Shown here in pieces: positions 25,459 through 33,862 of a stretch of 64,000 bases of DNA. The stretch comes from Streptomyces fumanus (GTDB lineage: Bacteria > Actinomycetota > Actinomycetes > Streptomycetales > Streptomycetaceae), in the NCBI RefSeq assembly GCF_014655295.1, contig NZ_BNBI01000001.1:895715-959714 (forward strand), written 5' to 3'. A program made the position numbers and the translations under genes. Every line of letters begins with the position of its first letter. Position 1 is the stretch's first letter. The notes under the pieces were generated by a model. It saw only the letters and a program-made list of their open reading frames with translations, was not told the origin of the DNA and ran no database searches.

Positions 25459-27678
25459 GTGCCCCGCTTCACCGTCATCATCCCCTGCTACAAGGTGCAG
25501 GGCTTCCTGCGCGAGTGCCTCGACTCGGTCCTGGGGCAGTGCCACCGGGACATCGAGGTGATCGCCGTCGACGACTGCTCCCCGGACGGCTCCGGCGCGA
25601 TCCTGGACGAGTACGCGGCCCGCGACGACCGGGTGCGGGTGCTGCACCTGGCGGAGAACGCCGGCCTCGGCCGGGCCCGCAACGCCGGGCTGCCGCACGC
25701 CACCGGCGACTACCTGCTCTTCCTGGACAGCGACGACACGCTCACCCCGGGCGCGCTGCGCGCCCTGGCCGACCGGCTCACCGAGACCGGCGACCCGGAC
25801 GTGCTGGTCTTCGACTACGCCCGCACCTACTGGTGGGGCGGCACCCGGCGCAACGTCCTCGCGCACGTCCTCACCGAGGCCGGGGACGGCACCTTCACGG
25901 CCGCCGAGCACCCCGAGATCCTCGACCTGCTGATGGTGGTCTGGAACAAGGTCTACCGGCGCGGCTTCGTCGAGGCCGGCGGCTTCACCTTCCCGCCCGG
26001 CTACTACGAGGACACGCCCTGGACCTTCCCGGTGCTGCTCAGCGCCGAGCGGATCGCCGTGCTGGACCGGATCTGCCTGAACTACCGGCAGCGCCGCCAG
26101 GGCAACATCCTGTCCACCACCAGCCGCAAGCACTTCGACGTCCACCAGCAGTACGAGCGGGTCTTCGCCTTCCTCGACCAGCGGCCGGAGCTGGCGTCCT
26201 GGCGGCCGTTCCTGCACGCCAAGATGGGCGAGCACTGCCTGGACATCCTCGCCAAGCCGGACCGGCTGCCCCCGTCCGACAAGGCCGAGTTCTTCCACCG
26301 CACCGCCGAGCTGTTTCGCGCGCACAAACCGGAGGGCGCCCGGGTCCCGGCCGAACTGCGCGTCCTGGAGCAGGGCTACGCCGTCTACCAGGCCCGCAGG
26401 CAGACCGGCCGGGCCACCCGCGAGCTGGGGCGCCGGGCGCGCCGGGTCCGTACGGCGGCGGCCGGGAAGCTGGGCCGCGTCCGGTCGGCGGCGCGGGCCT
26501 ACCGGCCGCTGGACCCGGACCTCGCGGTGTACTCGGCCTTCTCCCACCGGGGCGTGCTCGGCGACCCCGCGGCGATCTACCACGCGGCCCGCCGGATCGC
26601 CCCGGGGCTGCGCGGGGTGTGGGTGCTCAAGGACGAGGAGCAGGTGCCGCTGCTCCCGGCGGACGTGGAGCACGTCCTCCTCGGCAGCGCGGCCTACCGC
26701 CGGGTCACCGAACGGGCCACGTACTTCGTCAACAACGTCAACTGGCCCGGGGCGGTGCGCAAGCGGCCCGGCAGCGTCCACATCCACACCCACCAGGGCA
26801 CCCCGCTGAAGTACATGGGCGCCGACCTGCTGGACAAGCCCGGCGCCCGGTACGGCGTCGACGTACCGCAGATGCTGCGCCGCGCCGACCGCTGGGTCTA
26901 CAGCCTGGTCGCCAACCTGCACTCCGAGCGCGTCTGGGAGCGGGCCTACCCCTGCCACTTCACCTCGGCGCGCACCGGCAGCCCCCGCAACGACGCCCTG
27001 GTGCGGGCCCGCCCCGGGGACGGGGCCGCTTTCCGGCTGCGGCACGGCATCCCGGCGGAGCACACCGTCGTGCTGTACGCGCCGACCCGCCGCGACTACC
27101 GGCGCGGCGGCCACGTCGACCGCTTCGACCCGGCCCGGCTCGCCGCCGACCTCGGCGCGGGCCACACCCTGGTGGTCCGCCTCCACCCGTCCCTGGCCAC
27201 CGGCCCCGCCCGCGGCTTCGGCCTGGCCGAGCTGCACCGGCGCGGCGTCCTCGTCGACGCCACCGGGGAACCGCACGTCGAGGAGGTGATGCTCGCCGCC
27301 GACGTGCTGATCACCGACTACTCCGCCCTGATGTTCGACTACGCCAACCTGGACCGGCCGATCGTCGTGCACGCCGACGACTGGGCGGCGTACGCGGCCA
27401 GCCGGGGCGCCTACTTCGACATCACCGCCGAGGCGCCGGGCCCGGTGACCCGCTCCTACCCCGAACTGGCCCGGCTGCTGGCCTCGGGCAACTGGCGGGA
27501 CGAGGAGTCCGGGCGGCGGCGGGCGGCGTTCCGGGAACGGTTCTGCCAGTTCGACGACGGGCGGGCCGCCGAGCGGGTGGTGCGCACCCTGATGCTGGGC
27601 GAGCCGATGCCGGACCCGGCCTCCGCCCCCGGCGGCCGGGCCGTCGCCGCCGGCCACGACCTGCTGACCTCGTCGTGA
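25459..27678 (+). CDS. GT2 glycosyltransferase fused to a CDP-glycerol glycerophosphotransferase (copy 3)
   Basis: A 739-residue paralogue starting at GTG 25459 behind AAGGAG. The N-terminal glycosyltransferase has RFTVIIPCYKVQGFLRECL, VDDCSPDGS and FLDSDDTL. The C-terminal TagF-like domain has HTHQGTPLKYMG, with Gln446 replacing the His of HGTP; it keeps VRLHPS (His576), YAPTRRDYR and TDYSALMFDYANLDRPIV. It is the best match to copy 1 in the glycosyltransferase half (YYEDTPWT, NYRQRRQGNIL). Its stop overlaps the start of the following membrane-protein gene (GTGA), indicating one operon. Confidence 0.9.
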   Translation: MPRFTVIIPCYKVQGFLRECLDSVLGQCHRDIEVIAVDDCSPDGSGAILDEYAARDDRVRVLHLAENAGLGRARNAGLPHATGDYLLFLDSDDTLTPGALRALADRLTETGDPDVLVFDYARTYWWGGTRRNVLAHVLTEAGDGTFTAAEHPEILDLLMVVWNKVYRRGFVEAGGFTFPPGYYEDTPWTFPVLLSAERIAVLDRICLNYRQRRQGNILSTTSRKHFDVHQQYERVFAFLDQRPELASWRPFLHAKMGEHCLDILAKPDRLPPSDKAEFFHRTAELFRAHKPEGARVPAELRVLEQGYAVYQARRQTGRATRELGRRARRVRTAAAGKLGRVRSAARAYRPLDPDLAVYSAFSHRGVLGDPAAIYHAARRIAPGLRGVWVLKDEEQVPLLPADVEHVLLGSAAYRRVTERATYFVNNVNWPGAVRKRPGSVHIHTHQGTPLKYMGADLLDKPGARYGVDVPQMLRRADRWVYSLVANLHSERVWERAYPCHFTSARTGSPRNDALVRARPGDGAAFRLRHGIPAEHTVVLYAPTRRDYRRGGHVDRFDPARLAADLGAGHTLVVRLHPSLATGPARGFGLAELHRRGVLVDATGEPHVEEVMLAADVLITDYSALMFDYANLDRPIVVHADDWAAYAASRGAYFDITAEAPGPVTRSYPELARLLASGNWRDEESGRRRAAFRERFCQFDDGRAAERVVRTLMLGEPMPDPASAPGGRAVAAGHDLLTSS

Positions 27679-29033
27679 GGCCGCGCACCTGGGTGCTGCT
27701 GCTGGCCGCCGCCTTCGCCGTGCTGCAACTGGCCAACGTCACCGGCCGGGACACCCCCGACAGCAAGAACTACCTCTCGTACGCCCTGAGCCTGTCCGGC
27801 GAGGGCAAGCGGGGCGCGGCGGCGGGCGCCATCGAGCACTACTGCGCCAGCGTGGCGGCGAGCGCCAAGCGGGCGCAGAGCGTGCACGTGGTGCGGTTCC
27901 ACCGCGCCGACCCCACCGCCGCCGTGACGGCCGACTGCCGGGAACGGGAGTGGCGGAACGTGGAGCGGCGGCTCGCGGACGGGCAGACCGGCGGGCACAC
28001 GGTGCCGTTCATGCCGGAACGATTCATGCGGATCTTCGAGGTGCGGCCGGGCTACCCGCTGTACCTGGTGCCGTTCCTCACCGTCCTCGGCGTGACCTGG
28101 GGGGTGTGGGCGGCGAGCGTGGTGGTCGCGGTCGCGGGCGGGGTGCTGGTCTTCCTGATCCTGCGCACCCTGGCGGTGTCCGTACCGCTCGCCCTGACCG
28201 GACAGGCCCTGTACTACGCCCTGCCGTGCGGGACGACCGCGATGCGCCCCATGACGGAGGGGCTGCTGCTGGCCCTGACGCTGACGGCGGTGTGGGGGTG
28301 CGCGGTGGTGCTGCGGGGTGGGCGCGGGGGCCGGGGAGCAGGGGGTGAGGGCGTGCGGGCCGCGTACGCCGGGCGCGAGCGGGCGGCGCAGGCGCGGGGC
28401 CGGGGCGCGCGGGGCGGGTACGCGTTGGTGGGTGGGTCGCTCGCGCTGCTGTTCGCGGTCAAGCACTCCCAGGCGCTCTTCCTCGGCGTCTGTCTGGCCG
28501 CGGCGGGCGCGGCGGTCGCCCTGTGGCGTCACCGGCGGGGCCGGCCGCCCGGCCGGGACGTGCTGGCGCTGGCGGCGACGGGCCTGGGCGCCGCCCTGCT
28601 CACCGCGGCCCTGGCCCGGCTGCTGCACTACCCCTCCGAGTCGGAGAGCCTCCAGGACCTGCTCACCGGCCACTTCGCCCGGCCCGACCGGGCGGACCCC
28701 TGGCCGGAGTTCCTCCAGTTGCAGGGCAACTTCTGGCTGGAGTGGACCCGCCGCCAGTGCCGCGAGCCGCTGTTCGCCGCGGCGCTGCTGGCGGGGGCGT
28801 GGGGCGCGCTGCGGCGGCCCGCGTTCGGCGCGTTCCTGGTCGGGGCGGCGTTCACCGGCATCCTCACCCAGGCCGGGCACCCCGACATCAACATCTGGGG
28901 CGAGCGGCTGATCGTGCTGGCCTGGCTGCTGCCGGCCGTGGGGCTGCCGCTGCTGCTGGAGCCGGCCGGACGCGGCCGGGTGCCGCTGCCGGCCCAGGGG
29001 CCCACCGGCCGGACGGCCCGCGCGATCACCTGA
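27675..29033 (+). CDS. Polytopic membrane protein of the glycopolymer cluster, unknown function
   Basis: A 452-residue protein starting at a GTG that overlaps the previous stop (GTGA), so translation is coupled to copy 3 of the GT2/TagF fusions. An N-terminal membrane segment (VLLLAAAFAVLQLANVTG) is followed by an outer loop of about 110 residues containing GRDTPDSKNYLSYALSL and two Cys, then about eight more membrane segments. An acidic motif after the first membrane helix and this topology are typical of GT-C mannosyltransferase-like enzymes, but no diagnostic family motif is recognised. Insertion or transfer of a lipid-linked sugar is an inference from context. Confidence 0.65.
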   Translation: MRPRTWVLLLAAAFAVLQLANVTGRDTPDSKNYLSYALSLSGEGKRGAAAGAIEHYCASVAASAKRAQSVHVVRFHRADPTAAVTADCREREWRNVERRLADGQTGGHTVPFMPERFMRIFEVRPGYPLYLVPFLTVLGVTWGVWAASVVVAVAGGVLVFLILRTLAVSVPLALTGQALYYALPCGTTAMRPMTEGLLLALTLTAVWGCAVVLRGGRGGRGAGGEGVRAAYAGRERAAQARGRGARGGYALVGGSLALLFAVKHSQALFLGVCLAAAGAAVALWRHRRGRPPGRDVLALAATGLGAALLTAALARLLHYPSESESLQDLLTGHFARPDRADPWPEFLQLQGNFWLEWTRRQCREPLFAAALLAGAWGALRRPAFGAFLVGAAFTGILTQAGHPDINIWGERLIVLAWLLPAVGLPLLLEPAGRGRVPLPAQGPTGRTARAIT

Positions 29034-29114
29034 TGGGGTGACCTGGGGTCATGCCGCTGACGCGGCCGGGAACATACCGCAAATGCCCCAGACGCTCCCC
29101 TTGCGATCAGTCCG

Positions 29115-30686
29115 GTGAGCGCCGGAGTCCTCGTCCGGCGGACCGTGCGCGGCGCGACGGCGCTGTGCGGCGGCGGCACCTGGCGCCCCACCCCGTACCA
29201 GGTGTTCGGTTTCCTGTTCTTCCTGGTGATGTCGCTGGCCTACTGGCGGGTGCCGCTGTGCTGCGACGCCGGGCAGCACGCCGCCGTGGTCGAACGCCTC
29301 AAGGCGCACCTGCTGCGCCCCCGGCACCCGATGGCCGACCTGCCCGGCGCGGGCAGCGCGTACTACTCCCCGTACGCCGTCGCCGAGGGCGCCCTCGCCC
29401 GGCTGACCGGGCTGAGCGGCTGGGCGGTGGTGCGGCTGGCCGGTCCGGTGAACCTGCTGGTGCTGCTCACCGGCATCGGCCGGTTCGTCCGGGTGCTGTC
29501 GCCCCGGCCGTGGGCGCCGGTGCTGGCGCTGGCCGCGATGACGCTGCTGTGGGGCACCGAACGGGCCTGGTGGAGCGGCTACCTGGGCCTGATGTCCCTG
29601 ACCGGCAACCTCGGCTATCCGTCCACCTGTGCGATCGGCCTGACCTTCTGGGCCTGGTCGCTGACCGGCCCCCGGGCCCGCGACACCCGCCGGGTGCGGT
29701 ACGTGGGCCCCAGCGGCCTGCGCGGCTTCGCGGGGTACGCCGGGGTGGGCGCGCTGTACGGGCTGATCGCGCTGGTCCACCCGATCACCGCGGTGGCGGC
29801 GGTGATCGGCGCGGTGGCGCTGGTCGCCGGGTGGCAGCGGCGCTGGGACCGGGCGGTGCTGGGCCGCTGGGCGGTGACGGCGGCGACGGCCCTGGCGGTC
29901 GCACTGTCCTGGCCCTGGTACGACGTGCTCACGCTGGCCGGGAACGACAGCGTGGACGGGATGCACCGCGTCCTCTACCTGCGTCTCGCCGGGCAGTTCT
30001 GGCTGGCCGTGGCGGTCGGGCTGCCGGCGCTGTGGCTGCGCGGACGCCGCTCGGCCCGGGACCCGCTCGTGCTGATGTTCGCCCTGGACTGCCTGGTGGT
30101 GGCGTACGGCTGGGTCAGCGGCCACTACACCTACGGCCGCATCCTCGGGCTGACCCTGGTGCCGCTCCAGTTCGCCCTCGCGGTGGAGCTGGCGGCGCCC
30201 CGGCCGTGGCGGGCGGGGCGGAGGGTGCTCGGGTGCGCGGCGGCGGCCGGGGCCTGCCTCGGGTTCCTCACCGTGCAGGCGGGGGCGGTGGTGCCGCGCG
30301 CCCTCGACCCGGTCGGCTTCCTGCAGCCGCCGCACTGGCCGACGTACACCTGGGCGGCCCGGCACATGGCGCCGGGCGAGGTGGTGATCACCGACGGCTA
30401 CTACGCCGTGCACGCCATCGCCGGGTACGGGCCGAACCTGGCCGCGCCCGCCTGGCCCGACCCGTCCCTCGACGAGCGGGAGCGCAGGCGGCGCCTGGCC
30501 GACGTGGCCGCCTATCTCGCCGGTGACTCCACCCGCGCCGAGCGGGCCGCCATCGCCCGCCGCTACGACGTGCGCTGGCTGCTGCTGACGCGCTGGCACC
30601 CGGTGCCCGAGGAGGCGGTGGTGGTGGCGTGGAGCAGGCGGACGGGGGAGGTGCTGGCGCGGGTGGGTAACCGGGACCAGCGGTGA
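29115..30686 (+). CDS. Polytopic GT-C-like membrane protein, unknown function
   Basis: A 523-residue membrane protein with a GTG start and roughly ten membrane segments. The first extracytoplasmic loop after FGFLFFLVMSLAYWRVPLCC contains DAGQHAAVVERL, an Asp placed as in GT-C transferases, and SAYYSPYAVAEG. The C-terminal ~130 residues (PPHWPTYTWAARHMAPGEVV onward) look like a soluble outer domain. It lies 81 bp after the previous membrane gene, same strand, and probably acts in the same polymer pathway. No specific family was recognised. Confidence 0.62.
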   Translation: MSAGVLVRRTVRGATALCGGGTWRPTPYQVFGFLFFLVMSLAYWRVPLCCDAGQHAAVVERLKAHLLRPRHPMADLPGAGSAYYSPYAVAEGALARLTGLSGWAVVRLAGPVNLLVLLTGIGRFVRVLSPRPWAPVLALAAMTLLWGTERAWWSGYLGLMSLTGNLGYPSTCAIGLTFWAWSLTGPRARDTRRVRYVGPSGLRGFAGYAGVGALYGLIALVHPITAVAAVIGAVALVAGWQRRWDRAVLGRWAVTAATALAVALSWPWYDVLTLAGNDSVDGMHRVLYLRLAGQFWLAVAVGLPALWLRGRRSARDPLVLMFALDCLVVAYGWVSGHYTYGRILGLTLVPLQFALAVELAAPRPWRAGRRVLGCAAAAGACLGFLTVQAGAVVPRALDPVGFLQPPHWPTYTWAARHMAPGEVVITDGYYAVHAIAGYGPNLAAPAWPDPSLDERERRRRLADVAAYLAGDSTRAERAAIARRYDVRWLLLTRWHPVPEEAVVVAWSRRTGEVLARVGNRDQR

Positions 30687-30719
30687 CCGGTGCCGTCCTC
30701 CGTCCGTGCCCGGTCGCCG

Positions 30720-31133
30720 TTACTCGATGACGAGGTCGACCGGGATGTTGCCGCGGGTGGCGTTGGAGTACGGGCAGACCTGGTGGGCCTGCTCGACCAG
30801 CTTGCGGCCGGTCTCCTCGTCGAGGCCGTCGGGCAGCTCGACGCGGAGGGTGACGGCGAGCGCGAAGCCCTCGCCCTCCTTGCCGAGGACCACCTCGGCG
30901 GTCACGGCGGCGTCGCTGACGTCGACCTTGGCCTGGCGGCCGACGACACCGAGGGCGCTGCCGAAGCAGGCCGCGTACCCGGCGGCGAACAACTGCTCCG
31001 GGTTGGTGCCCCGTCCGTCGCCGCCCAGCTCGACCGGGGCGCTGAGGTCGAGGTCCAGCTTGCCGTCGGAGGTGACGGCGCGGCCCTCGCGGCCGTGGGT
31101 GGCGGTGGCTGCGGCGGTGTAGAGCGGGTTCAT
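30720..31133 (-). CDS. ohr: Organic hydroperoxide resistance protein (Ohr/OsmC family)
   Basis: A 137-residue thiol peroxidase that reduces organic and lipid hydroperoxides. The redox pair is visible: Cys56 in GYAACFGSALG and Cys120 in HQVCPYSNATRGN, both at family positions, with the Ohr N-terminus MNPLYTAAATATHGREGRA. It is divergent from the MarR-type regulator at 31251, with paired palindromes between, the standard ohr-ohrR arrangement. Confidence 0.95.
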   Translation of the reverse strand: MNPLYTAAATATHGREGRAVTSDGKLDLDLSAPVELGGDGRGTNPEQLFAAGYAACFGSALGVVGRQAKVDVSDAAVTAEVVLGKEGEGFALAVTLRVELPDGLDEETGRKLVEQAHQVCPYSNATRGNIPVDLVIE

Positions 31134-31192
31134 GGCAAACCGTCCTCGAAGGGGAGAGGTGTCCTGACGACCTGACGGACTCCAGTAGAGCA

Positions 31193-31221
31193 CGCAATTG
31201 AGTTGTGCGCAATTGAATTGC
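31193..31221. promoter_or_regulatory. OhrR operator palindromes in the ohr-ohrR gap
   Basis: GCAATTGAATTGC at 31209-31221 is a perfect palindrome around a single G. A second, less symmetric copy with the same GCAATTGA start is at 31194. CAATT/AATTG repeats are typical OhrR boxes. Both lie between the divergent genes and would overlap their promoters. Confidence 0.75.
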
Positions 31222-31250
31222 TCATCGGCCCGTGCGGCTACCCTGGAGGC

Positions 31251-31700
31251 ATGACCACGCCCGCAGCGGACTGGCTCCGCCTCGACCAGCAGATCTGCTT
31301 CTCGCTGAACGCCGCCTCGCGCGCCTTCGGCGGCGTCTACCGCGTGATCCTCAAGGACCTCGGGCTGACCTACCCGCAGTACCTGGTGATGCTGGTGCTC
31401 TGGGAGCACGGCGAGCTGCCGGTGAAGCGGCTCGGCGAACATCTGCGGCTCGACTCCGGCACGCTGTCGCCCCTGCTCAAGCGGCTGGAGGCGGCCGGGC
31501 TGGTGCAGCGGGAGCGCAGCGCGCACGACGAGCGCTCGGTGCGGGTGCGGCCCACCGGGGAGGGCCTCGCGCTGCGCGAGCGGGCGGCGGAGGTGCCCCG
31601 CCGGATCGCCGCCGCGACCGGCTTCGACCTCGACGAGATCCAGGACCTGCGCGCCCGCCTGGACCGGCTCACCGCCGCCCTGGACTCGGCCACGCCCTGA
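31251..31700 (+). CDS. ohrR: Organic hydroperoxide sensor, MarR-family repressor OhrR
   Basis: A 149-residue MarR-family winged-helix repressor. Cys16 in LDQQICFSLNAASRAF is the peroxide-sensing cysteine of OhrR proteins, and the DNA-binding core is LPVKRLGEHLRLDSGTLSPLLKRLEAAGLVQRERS. ATG 31251 has GGAGG right upstream; an upstream ATG at 31203 lies inside the operator region and is unlikely. Oxidation of the cysteine releases repression of ohr and of itself. Confidence 0.93.
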   Translation: MTTPAADWLRLDQQICFSLNAASRAFGGVYRVILKDLGLTYPQYLVMLVLWEHGELPVKRLGEHLRLDSGTLSPLLKRLEAAGLVQRERSAHDERSVRVRPTGEGLALRERAAEVPRRIAAATGFDLDEIQDLRARLDRLTAALDSATP

Positions 31701-31837
31701 GGCTCCCGCCCGGGCCCGGACCGCGGGGCGCCACCATGATCGTCCGCGGCAGTTGCCAGCGCCTGGTTGACTGAGGGCGACCACCACTGGATCACCATTG
31801 CACCAGGCCCTGTGCAACTGACGAGGGGACGGCCACC

Positions 31838-32818
31838 ATGACCTGGCTGATCACCGGCGGCGCCGGTTACATCGGAGCGCACGTCGTACGGGCGTTCACC
31901 GAGGCGGACGAACAGGCGGTGGTGTACGACGACCTGTCCACCGGCATCGCCGAGCGCGTGCCCGACGGCGTCCCCCTGGTGGTGGGCTCCATCCTGGACG
32001 GCGAACGGGTCCGCCGCGCCCTCACCGACCACCACGTCACCGGCGTCGTCCACCTCGCGGCGAAGAAGCAGGTCGGCGAGTCGATGGAGCAGCCGCTGCG
32101 CTACTACCGGGACAACGTCGAGGGCCTGCGCGTCCTGCTGGAGGCGGTCACCGCGGCCGGGGTGCCCTCGTTCGTCTTCTCGTCCTCGGCGGCGGTGTAC
32201 GGGATGCCGGACGTGGACCTGGTCACCGAGGAGACGCCCTGCGTGCCGCTGTCGCCCTACGGCGAGACCAAGCTCGCGGGCGAGTGGCTGGTCCGCGCCA
32301 CCGGCCGGGCCACGGGACTGTCCACGGCGTCGCTGCGCTACTTCAACGTGGCCGGCGCGGGCGCCCCCGAGCTGGCCGACACCGGCGTCTCCAACCTGGT
32401 CCCCATGGTCTTCGAGCAACTGACCGCGGGCGCGCCCCCGCGCATCTTCGGCGACGACTACCCGACCCCCGACGGCACCTGCGTACGGGACTACATCCAC
32501 GTCCTGGACGTGGCCGACGCCCACGTCGCCGCCGCCCGCGCGCTGCGCTCCGCGCCGGGCACCGCCCTCACCCTGAACATCGGACGCGGCGAGGGCGTCT
32601 CCGTCCGCGAGATGATCGACCGCGTCAACGCCGTCACCGGTCACGAGCGGCCTCCGGCGGTCACCGACCGCCGCCCCGGCGACCCGGCCCGCGTCGTCGC
32701 CTCCGCCGACCGGGCCGCCGCCGAACTGGGCTGGAAGGCCAAGTACGACGTCCAGGACATGATCACGTCGGCGTGGGCAGGCTGGCTCCACCGGCACCCG
32801 GAGGCGGGCCGGGACTGA
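31838..32818 (+). CDS. galE: UDP-glucose 4-epimerase
   Basis: A 326-residue short-chain dehydrogenase-type epimerase that interconverts UDP-glucose and UDP-galactose. The NAD-binding motif GGAGYIGAH is at the N-terminus, and the catalytic SSSAAVYG and YGETK (Tyr-x3-Lys) are present, with the GalE-specific RYFNVAGA and DYPTPDGTCVRDYIHV. A GAGGGGA site precedes ATG 31838. It stands alone between ohrR and the TetR gene. Supplying UDP-galactose for the nearby glycopolymer genes is plausible but inferred. Confidence 0.95.
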   Translation: MTWLITGGAGYIGAHVVRAFTEADEQAVVYDDLSTGIAERVPDGVPLVVGSILDGERVRRALTDHHVTGVVHLAAKKQVGESMEQPLRYYRDNVEGLRVLLEAVTAAGVPSFVFSSSAAVYGMPDVDLVTEETPCVPLSPYGETKLAGEWLVRATGRATGLSTASLRYFNVAGAGAPELADTGVSNLVPMVFEQLTAGAPPRIFGDDYPTPDGTCVRDYIHVLDVADAHVAAARALRSAPGTALTLNIGRGEGVSVREMIDRVNAVTGHERPPAVTDRRPGDPARVVASADRAAAELGWKAKYDVQDMITSAWAGWLHRHPEAGRD

Positions 32819-32875
32819 GCGTGCGGCGGGGGGCGGGGCGAGGCCGGGGGGCGTGTCGGCGCCTACGACGGCTCC

Positions 32876-32894
32876 TGGGCGCCCCGGGCGCCCA
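32876..32894. terminator. Short terminator between convergent galE and TetR genes
   Basis: TGGGCGCC-CCG-GGCGCCCA is a perfect 8-bp stem with a 3-nt loop in the 93-bp convergent gap. Confidence 0.6.
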
Positions 32895-32911
32895 CAGCCG
32901 CCACCGCGCGG

Positions 32912-33538
32912 CTACAGCGCCTTGAGGGCCGCCGCCGTCGAGCGGGTCAGGGCCGCCAGGTAGCCCTTGGGCAGCTTCCGGTCGCGGATCACGACCGAGC
33001 GCCAGTACAGCGGCCCCGAGATCAGGTCGAGGGCCAGGTCCTCGTCGAAGTCGTCGCGGAGCTCACCGCGCCGGTCCGCCGCCGCCAGGATCTTGCTGGC
33101 GACGCCCTCCTGGCCCTCGCGCAGGGCCTTCTGCAGGGCCTCGGCGATCTCGGGGTTGCGGGCCGCCTCGGCCTGGAGGTCGGGGATGATCTGCGAGGCG
33201 ACCGGGTGCCGCAGCGCCCGGGACGTCACCTCGTACAGCAGCCGCAGGTCGCCCTCCAGGGTGCCGGTGTCCGGCGCGGGCAGGCCCTGCACCGCGAGCG
33301 CGGAGACGATGTCCAGCACGAGGTGCAGTTTGGAGCGCCAGCGCCGGTACACCGCGGTCTTGCCCACACCCGCGCGGCGCGCGATCCCCTCGATGGACAT
33401 CCGCGCGTAGCCGACCGCCGCGAGTTCCTCGAAGACGGCCGCCCGGATGGCTTCCGTCACCTCCTGGCGCAGTACGGCCGCCCCCGCGGGGGCCCGGCGG
33501 CGCGGAGGCGACTGGGGCTCGTCGGGGTTCGTCGTCAT
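32912..33538 (-). CDS. TetR-family transcriptional regulator
   Basis: A 208-residue regulator. The N-terminal helix-turn-helix is AVFEELAAVGYARMSIEGIARRAGVGKTAVYRRW, followed by a helical ligand domain of the TetR_C type (LRHPVASQIIPDLQAEAARN). ATG 33538 was chosen; the frame stays open upstream to 33634 only because it runs through repeated operator-like DNA, where the translation repeats itself (ERNRFVVTLPT/ERNRFVAT). The gene is divergent from the TagGH-type exporter with seven palindromic repeats between, so it probably represses itself and the exporter. Confidence 0.93.
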   Translation of the reverse strand: MTTNPDEPQSPPRRRAPAGAAVLRQEVTEAIRAAVFEELAAVGYARMSIEGIARRAGVGKTAVYRRWRSKLHLVLDIVSALAVQGLPAPDTGTLEGDLRLLYEVTSRALRHPVASQIIPDLQAEAARNPEIAEALQKALREGQEGVASKILAAADRRGELRDDFDEDLALDLISGPLYWRSVVIRDRKLPKGYLAALTRSTAAALKAL

Positions 33539-33564
33539 GCGTACCAAGCATAGGGGCGTTGCGA

Positions 33565-33796
33565 CGAAACGGTTGCGTTCCGACGTCGGGAGGGTGACGA
33601 CGAAACGGTTGCGTTCCGGCGACGCGGACGTCACGACGGGACGGGCCCGTCCCGACCGACACGCTCACGTTCCGCCGGTCGACGGGCGTCACGACGATAC
33701 GGTCGCGTCCCGGCGCTGCCCGCGTTACGACGAAACGGTTGCGTTCCGACGTCGACTGGTCGTACGCTCCCGTTGCGACGATACGGTGCCGTCCCG
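33565..33796. repeat. Array of seven 18-bp operator-like imperfect palindromes
   Basis: Seven copies of an 18-bp element built as CGAAACG-N4-CGTTCCG start at 33565, 33601, 33637, 33657, 33695, 33731 and 33779. Copies 1, 2 and 6 are identical (CGAAACGGTTGCGTTCCG). Copies 5 and 7 read CGATACG-N4-CGTCCCG. Copy 3 (CGGGACGGGCCCGTCCCG) is a perfect palindrome, and copy 4 is degenerate. Copies 1-2-3 and 5-6 are exactly 36 bp apart; nearly all are preceded by ACGA or GCGA. The array fills the gap between the divergent TetR and exporter genes and is best read as a multi-site operator for that TetR protein. Confidence 0.85.
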
Positions 33797-33862
33797 ACGT
33801 AATCCACCGTGATCGTCCGCGCACTCCCCGTCTCGCCCCTCCCCCGAGCGAAAGCAGCGGAT

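Noticed and set aside
33539..33634. N-terminal extension of the TetR protein up to 33634
   Set aside because: The added residues are a translation of the repeat array (ERNRFV twice) and precede the natural start and fold.
33565..33796. Regularly spaced repeats that could look like a small CRISPR array
   Set aside because: The repeats are palindromic operator-like sites with variable spacing (20-48 bp), short 18-bp cores and no cas genes; the spacers themselves share the ACGA edge.
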